Assembly: GCA_015179125.1 (NCBI GenBank)
Contig: WHVA01000220.1
Location: forward strand, 111,124 to 175,123
DNA from: Gautieria morchelliformis
Taxonomy: Eukaryota; Basidiomycota; Agaricomycetes; Gomphales; Gomphaceae
Length of the DNA: 64,000 bases
Reading direction: 5' to 3'
Shown here: positions 30,620-42,100 of the stretch, in pieces
Numbering within the stretch: position 1 is the stretch's first letter
How the letters are laid out: the number at the start of each line of letters is the position of its first letter
Made by a program: the position numbers and the translations under genes
The notes under the pieces: generated by a model
Told to the model about the DNA's origin: nothing
The model's database searches: none
The model's input: only the letters and a program-made list of their open reading frames with translations

Positions 30620-31610
30620 CTCCGCCCAGAAATATTCCTGCAGGAATCAAAGTTGCTGGAAAGACCTGCATATGTCCTAGTATCTACTACGTAAAACTCT
30701 GTGTCGATAAGGATGTGAAGAAGACTGCTTTACCTGCGAGCGGAAGTACTGCATTGTGGGATGAGTCGTTCTATTTGTGCCTTTAATTCCAGTGTTATCT
30801 TCACGTAGATCTTAAATCCATGCCCAGCAACGACTTCAATGGGCGTTCCGTACTAGGCATCGATGTCTATGGGCGCCGTATCCTTACATGTGATTACTAC
30901 ATAGGCGGCGCGAGGGAAAGCATTGAGTCGCTGCTTGCAGAAGGGGCAACTGAAGGTCAGTCCTTTTTGCTCATTGACGGAGTGCATGTGTAATCATTGA
31001 ACACAGCAGCCGTTGCTCGCACACTGCGTAAATACGACTACGCAGGGAACATGCGTGAGGTACTAACTGTCCTAGAGTTCACCCTCACGTCTTTCACGAT
31101 GTCCGACGAGCCGCGGGAGGTCCAGTTGACCAAAGCCGTCAGCGGAACAAGAGTGGTCAATGATATGAACCCGCCGCCGTCTCTAATTCCTTGTGTACGG
31201 AATATAGTAAACTGGGTCACTTAGACCACCAATACTATCTATCCAATAGTGGCGGCTTGGGATCCCTTCCTGAACAATAGCAGGCTGTTTCCAGAGATTG
31301 TGGATAAGGCATCCAAGGTATAGTTCAAACACCGGGGGTCTCCCAGGTCATCTCATTGACACAGTGTGCTTTAATTCTAGGTCCGTCCTTATGCGAAAAT
31401 GGCATGGTCCATCCTGGTTCTTGCTGACATGGTACATCTATGACATACATTAACCGGATAGACATAGCTGACGTCTGGGCTTGACTCTATTAGACAATCA
31501 TTGACCGGGATGATAAGATGCATGGTCTGGCGAAATTATTGGAGACATCTATGAATTCTTCCATCTGGCAGCAGTGGCAGAGAACGTCAGATTCTAAGGG
31601 GATCGATAAG
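30620..31610 (+). pseudogene. C2-domain / STAND-type N-terminal fragment
   Basis: Several exon-like blocks appear. PAGIKVAGKTCICPS, YYVKLCVDKDVKKTALPAS and STALWDESFYL fit a C2-like beta-sandwich. LGIDVYGRRILTCDYYIGG and ESIESLLAEGATEG follow after a short intron ending CCAG. Then come VAAWDPFLNNSRLFPEIVDK and PYAKMAWSILVLADM, and IIDRDDKMHGLAKLLETSM. Basidiomycete NACHT/STAND proteins often begin with such a C2 plus helical region. In-frame stops (for example at about 31222) and missing downstream domains make it a pseudogene. It ends where repeat R copy B begins (about 31614), so R may have truncated it. Assignment is by resemblance only. Confidence 0.45.
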
Positions 31611-31613
31611 ATG

Positions 31614-31935
31614 GAGCCCGAGTGGCAAGCTTCGAAGACAAAGCAAGTGGAACAGGAAGGGGCCGGGGGGGTGCATCCCTTGGGGTGCATTCTCATTCAT
31701 GATACTCTTTGCGTTCCTTTCCTGTCCTTCTGTCTTTCCATGGTCCCTTTTGCATTTCTTTTGTGTCCCTCTTTGGGTTCTCTTTGCGATGCGTTTCTTA
31801 TTCGGATATTCCTTTGTCACCTCCACTTAGAGACGTGTGCGATGACTGGTCGACATGTGTTGATTTGTGAGTCTTGACGCACGTCTCCAAGTTCCGGTAT
31901 CCTCCAGCGTCACATATTCGTTGCGCGACGGGAAC
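31614..31935 (+). repeat. Repeat R copy B, part 1
   Basis: Collinear with 26368-26695. It ends at TGCGCGACGGGAAC, where LINE B is inserted; copy A reads on uninterrupted. Confidence 0.8.
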
Positions 31936-32138
31936 TTTTTTTTTTTTTTTATATCCCATTTTTCGTCTTTTGGGGTTGTACCCTATGTAAGATGGTGTTT
32001 ACATCTTCTATCATACTTTGTCTCCTCCTCGCCTTTCGACCTCTATCTCAGCTTGCACTTGTTGGGCGTGGCCCCGAGTTAGTCCGTGCCTGTGTGGGCA
32101 AGGTGTATGCAGCTCGTGTGCTGTGTGTGTCATCTTGT

Positions 32139-33475
32139 CTAAATTTTCTTCTTCCCTCTGCCCCTGTTCTCCTTCGCTGCCGGAAGGGTCATGTCCCCGA
32201 ACTCCCTCTCGACCCATCTCGTCTCGTGTATATATCTGAACAAATGTTCCATGGCCTTGTGCCCTCCTAATAGCATTTTCACGGAGCTCGCGCCCCTCCG
32301 TAGCTTCCTTTCCAGCCACTTCCTTTGTTCCCTGAATGCCGGGCACCAAAACAGATAGTGGTGTACAGTATCCTGCACGCTTCTGCATGCCGGACACAGT
32401 GGGGAGTCCGTTTTGCCTATCTTATATAGGTGTTTGTTCAAGGGGACGTGTCCCGTCCTAAGCTGAACGAGTAAGGCCGCATGTTTTCGCGGCATGTTCT
32501 TGGTGATGTTCGAGAAGGCATGGTAGGGTCAACCTCATACGCGAATCAAGCTCTGGGTGACTTAGCGAATTTTTCCCGAGCGCTTCTCTTTAGCTCTGCA
32601 TTGTGCCTTTGATTCTCCGCTGCCCTGCTTATCGGTAACACTCCCCGGCACTCTATTGGGATTTGCCATTCCTTGCTGGTCTCCCCTTTTGCGGCTTTCT
32701 TCGCTTCTTCATCCACTCTTTCGTTCCCTTCCACCCCCTCGTGTCCCCGTACCCATCTCATTATGACCTTTGATCCTGCTTGTTGCTGGACCACTCCTTG
32801 TATTTGTCTGTGTACTGCATTTATCAGGTACTGGCCGGAGATGGCCCTCTCCCTCCTGGTCGTCTGGATAGCCACTTGATTGTCTAGGGTGATCGTGTAT
32901 TTGGCGCTCCTCTCCATGTTCGGCATCTTAGCCCCCATGGCTGCCTCCACTAGCTCGGCCTCGAACACCGTGTGTTCGCTCTCCGGTCCACTAGAGCTCC
33001 TTCCCGTTCTTGTACCACACTGCTGCCGCTCCTACTCCTCCCTCTATGCACAACCCATCTGAGAACACCACCACTTCTGCTTTTTCCACCTTGATCTCCC
33101 TGATGGCTCATTTCTTGTCTTGTGGGATGCTCGTGCTGAAGGCTAGGGCCCACTTGGGCCCATAAACTATGTCTGGATCTTCTCCATCTTGTCTGGGTCT
33201 AAGTTGTAAGCATGTAAGATTTCGTGGAGGGGCGAATGGTGCTGCTTCACATATCTTTTCGCTGCCATTTTTGTCTTCGCTGCCAGAGGGTGACTGTTAG
33301 GAAGACATGCCAGCCTTGCCACTGCCCTATGTACTAGTTTAGAGACCAACAGTGGGAAAGGTAAAAGGTTGGCATGCGCATCTAGCATGTCAGTGGCCAT
33401 AGTCTTGAGGGCCCCTGTGATGTCTAACACTGCTTGTCTGTGGATCCATGCCAGCTTGTTTACTTTTCCTTTCAT
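32139..33475 (-). pseudogene. LINE B RNase H and zinc-finger tail
   Basis: Fragments in different frames: FEAELVEAAMGAKMPN, YTITLDNQVAIQTTRRE and VIMRWVRGHEGVEGNERVDE of RNase H, then CPACRSVQDTVHHYLFWC (CX2CX7HX4C). Several frameshifts lie between 32500 and 33170. Homologous to 6663-7754 in LINE A. Confidence 0.75.
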
Positions 33476-33484
33476 TCCTTTGCC

Positions 33485-34726
33485 TCACTTGGTCGCTGGT
33501 ATAAGGAACACATCAGCCGCATAAAGCATCCTCGGGACCGCAACAGGTAGATAATAGTGTCTCATATGTTTAGCTGTAGTGCCTTTAGTCGGCTTCGCCA
33601 GCCTTCTGTATTGTCCAAGGTACACCTCCCCTTTTGTCAGTGCGTAGTTGGCATGCTCATTGAACCTTAGCTCCTGGTCCATCACTACCCCTAGGAGCTT
33701 GTGCATTACTGTAGGCTTGATAATGTGTCTGCCAATTGTTATCTGCGGCCTTGCTATTTGCCTGGTCTTGCTTGGCTTCATGGGGTCCCTCTCTCTGCGC
33801 CTGGTGGGTCCCATTAGCCTGAACTTTTCTATCACGAATTGACAATCGTGTTTTGCGGCCCAGCTGTAGGCTCCACCTGGCCTGACCATTATGTCAGTCA
33901 GCTTGCTGAATGCTTCTTCTAGGTTGGCTCCTTCGGCTATGATAGTTGTGTCATCAACGAAACCCATGCTGCCTTCCCCTTTTCTGCCTTCTACAACTTC
34001 TAGCAAATCACTGTTGTAGAACTGGTAGGTGATGGCTGAGAGGGGGCACCCTTGATCCATCCCTCGCCCTATTGGCCTGGTCACCGATGTGTGGTCATCG
34101 AAGCTGACCGTGGTAAGTCTGTTCTTGACTTTCCTGTATATCCAGTCTGTATATTGAACTGGCACCCCACATCTGCGCATGTTGTGAGTAAGTCTGTCCA
34201 GGATTACGCTCGGGAACGCCCCCTTGATATCCAGGTATAATACCCCCATGACTTTCCCTTGTCTCCAAGCATCATTCGCTTCACTTACCACGTAGTGTAT
34301 GGCGTCGATTGTGGTCCTCCCAGGCTGGCAGCCATAGTGGTTGTCGGGTAGTAATCGGTATCTCTCTGTCATCTTTACCAGATCCTCTGCCACGCAAGCT
34401 GACAGCACTTTACCCATAGTGTCCAGCAAAGCGATGGGTCTATAGGCCCCTGGGACCGTATAGTCAGCTTTCTCTGGCTTGCGGAGGACTTTCGTAACTG
34501 AGTCCCTCCACTCCGCGGGGTAGACCTTAAGCTCTAAGGTTGCTCGGAAAAAGGGCCCTATGTCTGGTAGGAGCACATTAATACACTGTTTGATGAGTAC
34601 GTTAGGGATACCGTTCTCTCCCGGTGCCTTAAACGGGTTGAGTTTTTCTACGGCCCTCCTTATTTGTGCATCCGATATTGGCTCATACTCGAAGGCTGGG
34701 GTTGGATAGACATAGTCCTCCGGCAC
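33485..34726 (-). pseudogene. LINE B reverse transcriptase
   Basis: 413 open codons. It contains LNPFKAPGENGIPNVLIKQC (start of the palm), YRPIALLDTMGKV, LYLDIKGAFPSV (first catalytic Asp), GMDQGCPLSAITYQFYNS and GFVDDTTII (second Asp pair). The frame is open across the whole RT core, so this is the best preserved part of LINE B. It ends at 33485 with an in-frame stop just before the RNase H region. Confidence 0.88.
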
Positions 34727-35431
34727 TCATTCTGCTTCTGCATTTGGTTTCGGGAAGAACATGTTGAACAGCAGGTCAGCTTTTGCTCATTTGTTCTGCT
34801 ATTATTCATGTGCCATTGGCTTGGATAGACTCTAATGTTGGGACACGTGCCCATCCCCCATCAGATGCGTCAGCTGAGGCATACCTGTGTGCCGTCCATA
34901 TCACTTTCTGGTCTATGTTCTCTAAGAAGTCCTTCCAGTGGTCTTTCTTCGACCTCTCGATGGCTCCAGCGTATCTATTTCTAGCCCTCCTGTACTCTTC
35001 ATGTACTGCATCTGTGGGGTCATTCCGTCGTGTGTAAGCCCTCCTGCCCAATCGCCTCGTTTCTGATCGTGTTTGTGTCAGCTGCAGCGACCACCAGGCT
35101 TCACATAGGGGGATGGTTTGCTCTTAGGTATTAGCTCTTCTGTTGTGTCCATTATAGCCCTAGTTAAAGCATGAAGGTGATTGTAGAACTGCTGTGGAAT
35201 GGCTGGTACTGGTGTGCTTATCGCCTCATTGAGCCTCGTCGCAAGTTGCTCATTGTACGTCCAATCTACCTGTCGGTAATTTGGTTTTGGCTTTTGTGTG
35301 CTTTCTCTAAGGGCGACATCGAGTATGGTGCTGATGGGGAAGTGATTGCTCTTTGGGGGTCGTCCTTCGGGTTCTGTCCTACAACTGATTAGGCTATCAA
35401 CTAATGTAGAAGAGATGAAGACATTATCTGT

Positions 35432-36073
35432 TCATGTATAGTTGCCAGTCACCATCGCTTTGAGTGTGGGTATCCACTTTGGTAAGGTCATGTGTAGATC
35501 GTGCTCTGAAATTACATCCAGCAAGGTTTGTGCTTCATCCAGGTTGGCCCTGGTGAACAGATGGGAATTTTGTAGCTCGTCCGACAACGGGTGGTGTCTG
35601 TTGAAGTCCCCCAACCAGACCATTCCCTCTATGTCCCGTTCTTGTGTGTCTTCCTCTGCTGCGCATCTCTGCGAGTACTCCTGTATGGCTATTATGCTGT
35701 CAGATTGTGTCCAGTCTGTGTACACATTGATAATAAGGATATTTCCCATGCTCGTCTTGAGCCTTACTGCCATAACATCCAGTGTGCCTATCTCTACCAC
35801 TCTCCATGCTCCGGTGGCTATTCATTTGCTTATTAGCAGCATCGATCTCGTGCGCTTTTCCTTTTCACGGAAATGGGTCCCCAGGTACATGGAGTACCAG
35901 CTCGGCGTGGCTCTGGCGTTTCCTAAGAAGTCAATATACGGTTCTTGTATTGCAAGGATATCATAACGGTCGGGTGGGCACTTAGCTATCATTGCTGACG
36001 TCGCTATCAGCAACTTGTCTACATTTTGTTGCCTCATTCTCAACTTTGCGATCTGTTGTCCTCTTCCACTCAT
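35432..36073 (-). pseudogene. LINE B endonuclease (AP/EEP type)
   Basis: It starts at 36073 (MSGRGQQIAKLRMRQQNVDK). The segment DILAIQEPYIDF holds the catalytic QEP glutamate, and VWLGDFNRHHP the GDFN motif of exonuclease-endonuclease-phosphatase enzymes, which nick the target. A frameshift lies near 35810. The link to RT (34727-35431) is badly decayed. Confidence 0.75.
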
Positions 36074-36490
36074 CCTCAGTATATGTCTTTGTTGTTGTTG
36101 TTATTGTCTCCCCTCTCTTGCATCTGTTCGTGGCTACCACCAATACCATATTCATCCAGTCAGCTTTGCCTTGCTCCTCCCGATTCCAACCCTTGCCACC
36201 CTTGATCCTTGTGTCCTACTAAGGGGTTCGCTCTTCTCCTACTTCCTGGCTTGCTTTCCCTGCATCCCGTTCGTCCTCTGCCTTGGGAGTTGTCATTGTC
36301 CCTTTGTTGTCCCCTGTGGCCCCAACGCTCCGGTCTCTCTCTGCTGTGCCCCCATCCTGCTGCTCCGCGTTCTCTGTCCTCTCTGGTGTAGGCTCTTTTC
36401 AGCAGGTCGCCCACATCCTCTACCTCTTCTGCCATCCCCTGTTGTTCCCATGTCCATGGGTTTTCATCTGGGAAAAATTTGTACGTGTGT

Positions 36491-37880
36491 TCAGGATCGC
36501 TCTTTCTGCTGCTGTGCACGCTGTCCTGAATATCGGACATGTTCTGTCCCATGACGCGTGCCCATATACATTGCAGTTGATGCACTTGAAGTTGGCTGGA
36601 TCATTTTCTCACATTCCGCTGTTCTGTGTCCGCTCCAGCACATGCCACCTGTGTCTTGGCCATTGCATTCTGCTGCGATGTGTCGTGCGTTGTATTTCTG
36701 GCACTTTAGGCAGCAGCGTAGTTCCCGTTTCATTCTCCTGGCCCAGGTCCGCTTTCTGGCGATTATTAGTCCATCTCTGATGCCTTTGTTCACAGCCTCG
36801 GTAGTGGCAAACTTGGTGATGACGTGGGCGGATCTCTGCCCTGCTGTCCTTCTGTGGATTGGCTTTATCCAGCAGGTCGACAGTAGCGTGCTGGTTGGGA
36901 GCCTCGAGTCGCGTTCTATTTTCCTCATCTCCGCTAGTGCCTCAGGTGAGTGACTCAAGGGTACGTATTCCACTATGATGGATAGGGCTCTGTCCTTTAT
37001 CATGGCCATTCCACTGAACTTGCTAAGGCACGCTCCTTTGTTCGCCTGTATCCATCTGGCTGCCTCCTCCATGTCTAGGTCAAAAACAACCCCTTCGTTT
37101 GCGAGTTTCTTCGCCCTGATAAAAGCTGAGTCATTTAGGCAATGTTCCTCTTCCAGGTTGCTGACAGCCTCGTTTGTTTTGGTCACCAGCTCCTGCTCCG
37201 TTAGCTCGCTAAGTGTATCCGGTTCCCCTTGAGGGTCGGTATCTATCAGTATCTGTCTCGCTCTTGCTTTTGCTTTTGCTAGGTTGCTGGGGTGTGAGAG
37301 TGGTACATTGCCCTTGAGTGCATCCGCGTATGATGTTCACCCCTGTCTGCTCCCTCCATCTCGTTCTCTCTGTTGGTTCATGCTGTTTAGGTGCTCCGCT
37401 AAGTTGCTTGCTCCTTCCGCCGTCTCCCTCGCCACTTCTACTGTTGCTTTGGCGTTTTCGATAGCCGCTTCGATCTTGCTGAAAACTGGCTCCAGGCTTC
37501 TCTCGATGTGTTGCTTCATGGCCGTCCCAACCCCTCTCGCTGCCTCTTCCATCATCAGTACCACCACCGCCCTAGTGCCTTCCTGCAGGGTCTTTCTGCT
37601 GGTGTTGTGTGCCAGCAAGAGTAGCGCGTAACTCAGCTGCTCTGTCGTCAGTGGGTCCTCCTTTGCAAGATACCCATCTCTCAAGGTGCTGTCTTGCTTG
37701 TTCTCTGGTTCTCACAGTCATGTTTGGTTCTGATAGCAACTCGATTCTGGTCTTGTTATGAAGCTGTTGCATGTTGCTCGCCCTTGTGTGGCCCTGTGAC
37801 GTGGCCGGCACCTGGGTGTTGACACTCAGTGGCATCGCTCTTTTGGTTTGCTTCTTTTGGTGGAAGCTCTGTGTATTCAC
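36491..37880 (-). pseudogene. LINE B ORF1 (Gag-like, zinc knuckle)
   Basis: Three blocks in succession: a start at 37880 (MNTQSFHQKK), a helical part with QEGTRAVVVLMMEEAARGVG and AAIENAKATVEVARETAEGA likely forming a coiled coil, and a C-terminal part with DLDMEEAARWIQANKGACLS and the knuckle-like CLKCQKYNARHIAAEC followed by a second Cys/His cluster. ORF1 of LINEs binds the element RNA. Frameshift near 37650 and stop near 37325. Confidence 0.7.
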
Positions 37881-37977
37881 TGACTATCGCCAGTGATACA
37901 CTGTATGGGTGTATATATGGTGTGTATGAGGAGAAAATTGGGTTTGAGTGTTTTGGGTGTTGTGGTAAGCGTCAACA

Positions 37978-38727
37978 GGAACTTATGCTGTGAATATGTG
38001 CTGCTCAGCATGATAACAAGCACGTCTAACAGCAGAGATCAGGCACACTTTGGGTCACATTGTGGATGTGTATGACAGACTGACCATCGACGCGATGCAG
38101 GTGTATTTTGAGACAAGCATTGGGGCTGTCTTTGCATGGAATAGTTTGCGGACAAGCTAAAGTCCTGGAAGGGAGACTCAGTGTCAGTGATTATTCGGAG
38201 CTCGGCAGACAAGCGACGCCCAACGAGCTAAACGGTAAGCAGCGTTGTTCTGCTCCGGATGCGAGTCCACGTGGTCAATGTGCTGAATGCTTCAAGTATT
38301 GCAGGATGAATGCACACTTGTCGACCACCGGTATGGCATTATAGCACACTTGTACCTCGAGTGCATCCTAGTTCCCTATCTGGCGATGCCCACAGCCCTC
38401 AGCATCGCTATTACTTACACCCTCTTCTATTGACCGCACATCCACCACCCTGGCGCATAAGTGCATACACTATATGCACAACAAGTGAGCACAATGTTTG
38501 CTTTCTTCCATCAGTATCATTCGTACAGCTTTCTCCCGGCTTGTAGGTTCCTCTACTGCTGTCTTTAATTCCCTCCACCACTTCCAAGTCACTATCAATA
38601 GGTGATGCAGTATCCATCGCGTTCGTTCAACTAGAACACGAGCGTGTGATGGCTTCGATTCATAACGCTGCAGACTGTCATGCGCAATGGACCGTCAGCC
38701 AGGAGAGGATTGCATGTCTGATGAACT
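37978..38727 (+). repeat. Repeat R copy B, part 2
   Basis: Collinear with about 26690-27390 of copy A (GACAGACTGACCATCGACGC present in both). It ends with GAACT, the Copia-3 target site. Confidence 0.8.
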
Positions 38728-39149
38728 TGTAGAGGACAGGAATTATAGGCAGTAGGACTGGACTTGGTGCTCAAAAGAAGACTAGAAATTAATTCACTCT
38801 CAGTGAATTTAGTTGTCACTGAGAGAGGGGGGAAATTTGTCTCATGTGCATGTACTACTAGCTGGCGCTTTAGCGCCCCTGAGGCATGGTGTGCCATGAT
38901 AAGCGCCCATAGAACGTAGCACGGTAGTGAACAGCCGCAGCTCAAAAAGGAAACTTGTCCACAACCACCACAAAGGGTCGGTTGGACAGAACATGAAAAG
39001 AAGTAGAAATACAGCTTCTAAAAATCAAAGACAAATTTGACAAATCATAGAATGAATGTCAGCATGGTTTCAAGTCAAAATAAAAAGAAATACGAATGGT
39101 GGAATCTATTTGGCTTGATTTTGGTACAGGAGCATAAATGCACCCAACA
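38728..39149 (-). repeat. Copia-3 3' LTR
   Basis: TG...CA ends. It carries the Copia-1-type hairpin in slightly shortened form (CTCTCAGTGA with TCACTGAGAG). Confidence 0.9.
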
Positions 39150-39162
39150 TGCCCCCTCAAGC

Positions 39163-42100
39163 CTAATATATTCCAAGCTTCTTGTTGAGGATCTTCATTA
39201 TAGGACTAGGAAGTCCTTTAGTGAGAATATCTGCCAACATTTGTTCTGTTGGCAAATAAACGAGATTGGCTTCTTGATTTTTGATCATATCTCGAAGGAA
39301 ATATAATCTGATGTCGAAATGCTTGGTTCTCATGTGTTGTTGAGTGCCATACGTGATTGCAATGGCTGATTGATTGTCTGAATAAACTTGGATTGGTCTG
39401 TTCAGCGGTTGGAATATTTCAGAAATAAAATGGCGCATCCAAAGAGCCTCTTTGCCCTCATGGGTCAGGGCGATGAATTCGGCTTCAGTTGATGAGAGGG
39501 CTACTATTGATTGTTTCTGGCAACTCCATGAAACAGTGCCCCCATCAATCTGAAATAAATATGCCGAATATGAATGCCTATGACTCTGTGAACCCCAATC
39601 CGCATCTGAATACCCCATCAAACCGTCTCTATTTCTTCCAAGTGTGAGTTTGTAATGCTTCGTGCCTTTCAAATATTTGAAGACACGTTTAACTGCATTC
39701 CAATGTGTGCTACCTGGATTTTTGAGGAATTGTGAGAGCAATGACACCGCAAATGCAATGTCAGGTCGAGTGACTACAGCTGCCCACATCAGTGATCCTA
39801 TGGCTTGCCTGTATGGAAACTTCGACATGGCTTTCTTGCCTCTCTCTGTAGAAGGACATTGGTCTGTAGATAATTTAATGGCTGGATCAAGAGGCATAGC
39901 ATAAGTCTTCATATCTTCGAGATTAAATATTTTGATGATATTCTCGATGTATGCGGGTTGTGAAATTGCAATGGTTTTCTTCTGCCAGTCTCTTTTGATT
40001 TTGAGGTTCAATAGCCAATGAATCTCGCCTAGATCTTTCATACTGAAGACCTGAGCAAGATCTCGTTTGACTTCATCCTGGACTGACTGATTCTCAGCTG
40101 TGATGGTGAGGTCGTCCACAGCTGTTGCAATGATCACATGCCCCTTTCCGCCACGTCTATAAAATACAGCCCCATCTGTGGCTGATGTAGTGAATCCTAA
40201 CATGTGGAATTCACCACTTAGATGTTTGTACCATTCCCTTCCAGATTGTTTGAGGCCGTAAAGTGCTTTCTTCAAAAGCAGCACTTCTTCTTTGTCTCCG
40301 GACTCATATCCATACGGCTGCTTCATGTAAATAGGTTCAGGGAGTGTAGCATTGAGGTATGCATAGTCCACGTCCATTTGATGAATAGCCCAGTCATTCC
40401 TACCAGCAATGGCGCATATGATCCGTAGGGAGGATAACCGAGCAACAGGTGAGTATTTTTCATCATAGTCGACTCCAAACTTCTGTGTGAAGCCTTGGGC
40501 AACCATTCTCCATTTAGGCATTATTGGTTTCCCTCCTGGATTACACTTCCAAAGGAAGACCCATTTATTACCAACAATATTGGCTCCAGGAGGTGGTTTG
40601 GCTCATTCCCACACTCCCTTGTCGATTAGGGCCTCGTACTCTTTGTCCATTGATTTCTTCCACATAGGATTATTCAGAGCTTCGTCTGCATTGCTAGGTT
40701 CAGTTTCACTCAAATCCGGTGCCTTGTCATTGTTTTGACCGTCGGTTGGAAACGCACTGATGGCAAACTCATAACTACTGATGCCATGAATCTCGGAGGA
40801 TAATTCTTGGTCGAATAGATTTTCTTTATGGTCCTCAACATCCTCATAAGCTAGCGTAGGCATATGTGCACCAGCTTGTCTCTGAGTGTGAGATCTTGTT
40901 ACAGGACCTGTTGGGGCCAGCTGCACTTGTTGTTGATGGATCCTTTCGCTTCTCCTTATCGGTTCAGCTTCTCTAGGTCTGTCATCAACTCCCTGAATAG
41001 GTTGCAGCTCTTCAAGATATTCCTCTGGTGCGCTTTCATGAATTTCTTCGATCTTTGCCTCTTTGCTGACTAAGCGACTGGGCACAGGCACTGATGCTGG
41101 AATGGCCTTCTTCTCCTCTCTAGACGTAGGTAGCTTGGATTCCTCAATAGAAATGATTGGGACTTTTCCCTTATTCATCTCTGAGTCAAACACAATGTTC
41201 CGCTCGACAGAAACTTTGTGAGAGTCAGGCCAATAAACATAATGACCATGGCTCTGCATAGAAATTCCTATCCACCGAGCTCTTTTGGCACGAGCTGCCA
41301 ATTTATCTCCCTGGTTGACCTTAACATAGACTTTGGTTCCCCACGTGTGAATATCTTTGAGATTCGGCTTTTCATGGTGAATCATTTCGTAAGGCGTTTT
41401 ATCCGGTAGAGCTCTTATATGCATCCTGTTCCTAAGATAATTGGCATGCTGTATCGCATAGCTCCATAATATCTTAGGAAGCCCTGATTCAAATAGCATG
41501 GCACAAGTTCTCTCAGTGAGAGTTCGGTTCAGACGTTCGGCAACACCATTAGACTCTGGTGTGTCGTGTACCGTCAACCGATGCTTCATGCCTTGTTTGG
41601 CCAGGTGCTGTTCAAATTCAGAGCTCGTGTACTCACCCCCTCAGTCATAAACAAGTGCCTTGATGTGCACATTTTGACAGAATGGTAAGTTTCGAATAGA
41701 GTAAGGATGCGGCCTATAGCTCGAGGCCGAGTTCGATATAAGACACAAGAGGGGATGGTAACTCGAAGTTCAACTAACTAACTTGAAGTCAAACAAAGTA
41801 TCAGAAAGGGTTCATGTTCTTCAATTCTTCGGTCATACATATTGTACTACTTATACTAACTCGGATAGGGGTCTCGGTACGTGGGGATGAGCGACGGGGA
41901 TAGTGGAATTGTGCATACGGTAGGTGCGTACATACCGCCGCTACTGTACATCCGTGCTGCGGATCGCTTACTCGGTCTAGCCTGGATATGAGGTGGGATA
42001 GAGTGTCCTAGTGTGGTGGCTCGAGGGATGAGGTGGGATGGTAGGGGTGACTGGATAGGAACAATGTGTACGGCTCGAATGTAATGGAAAATATATGTCG

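Larger units (their letters stand above)
31936..37977 (-). mobile_element. LINE B, near full-length decayed non-LTR element
   Basis: The 3' end (minus strand) carries a tail of 15 A, seen as T at 31936-31950. The 5' end is near 37977. The host word GGAACTT occurs on both sides (31931-31937 and 37978-37984) and once in the equivalent place in repeat R copy A, consistent with a target-site duplication. Coding order on the minus strand is Gag-like ORF1, AP-type endonuclease, RT, RNase H, CCHC finger, as in Tad1-like fungal LINEs. All frames are broken. Confidence 0.85.
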
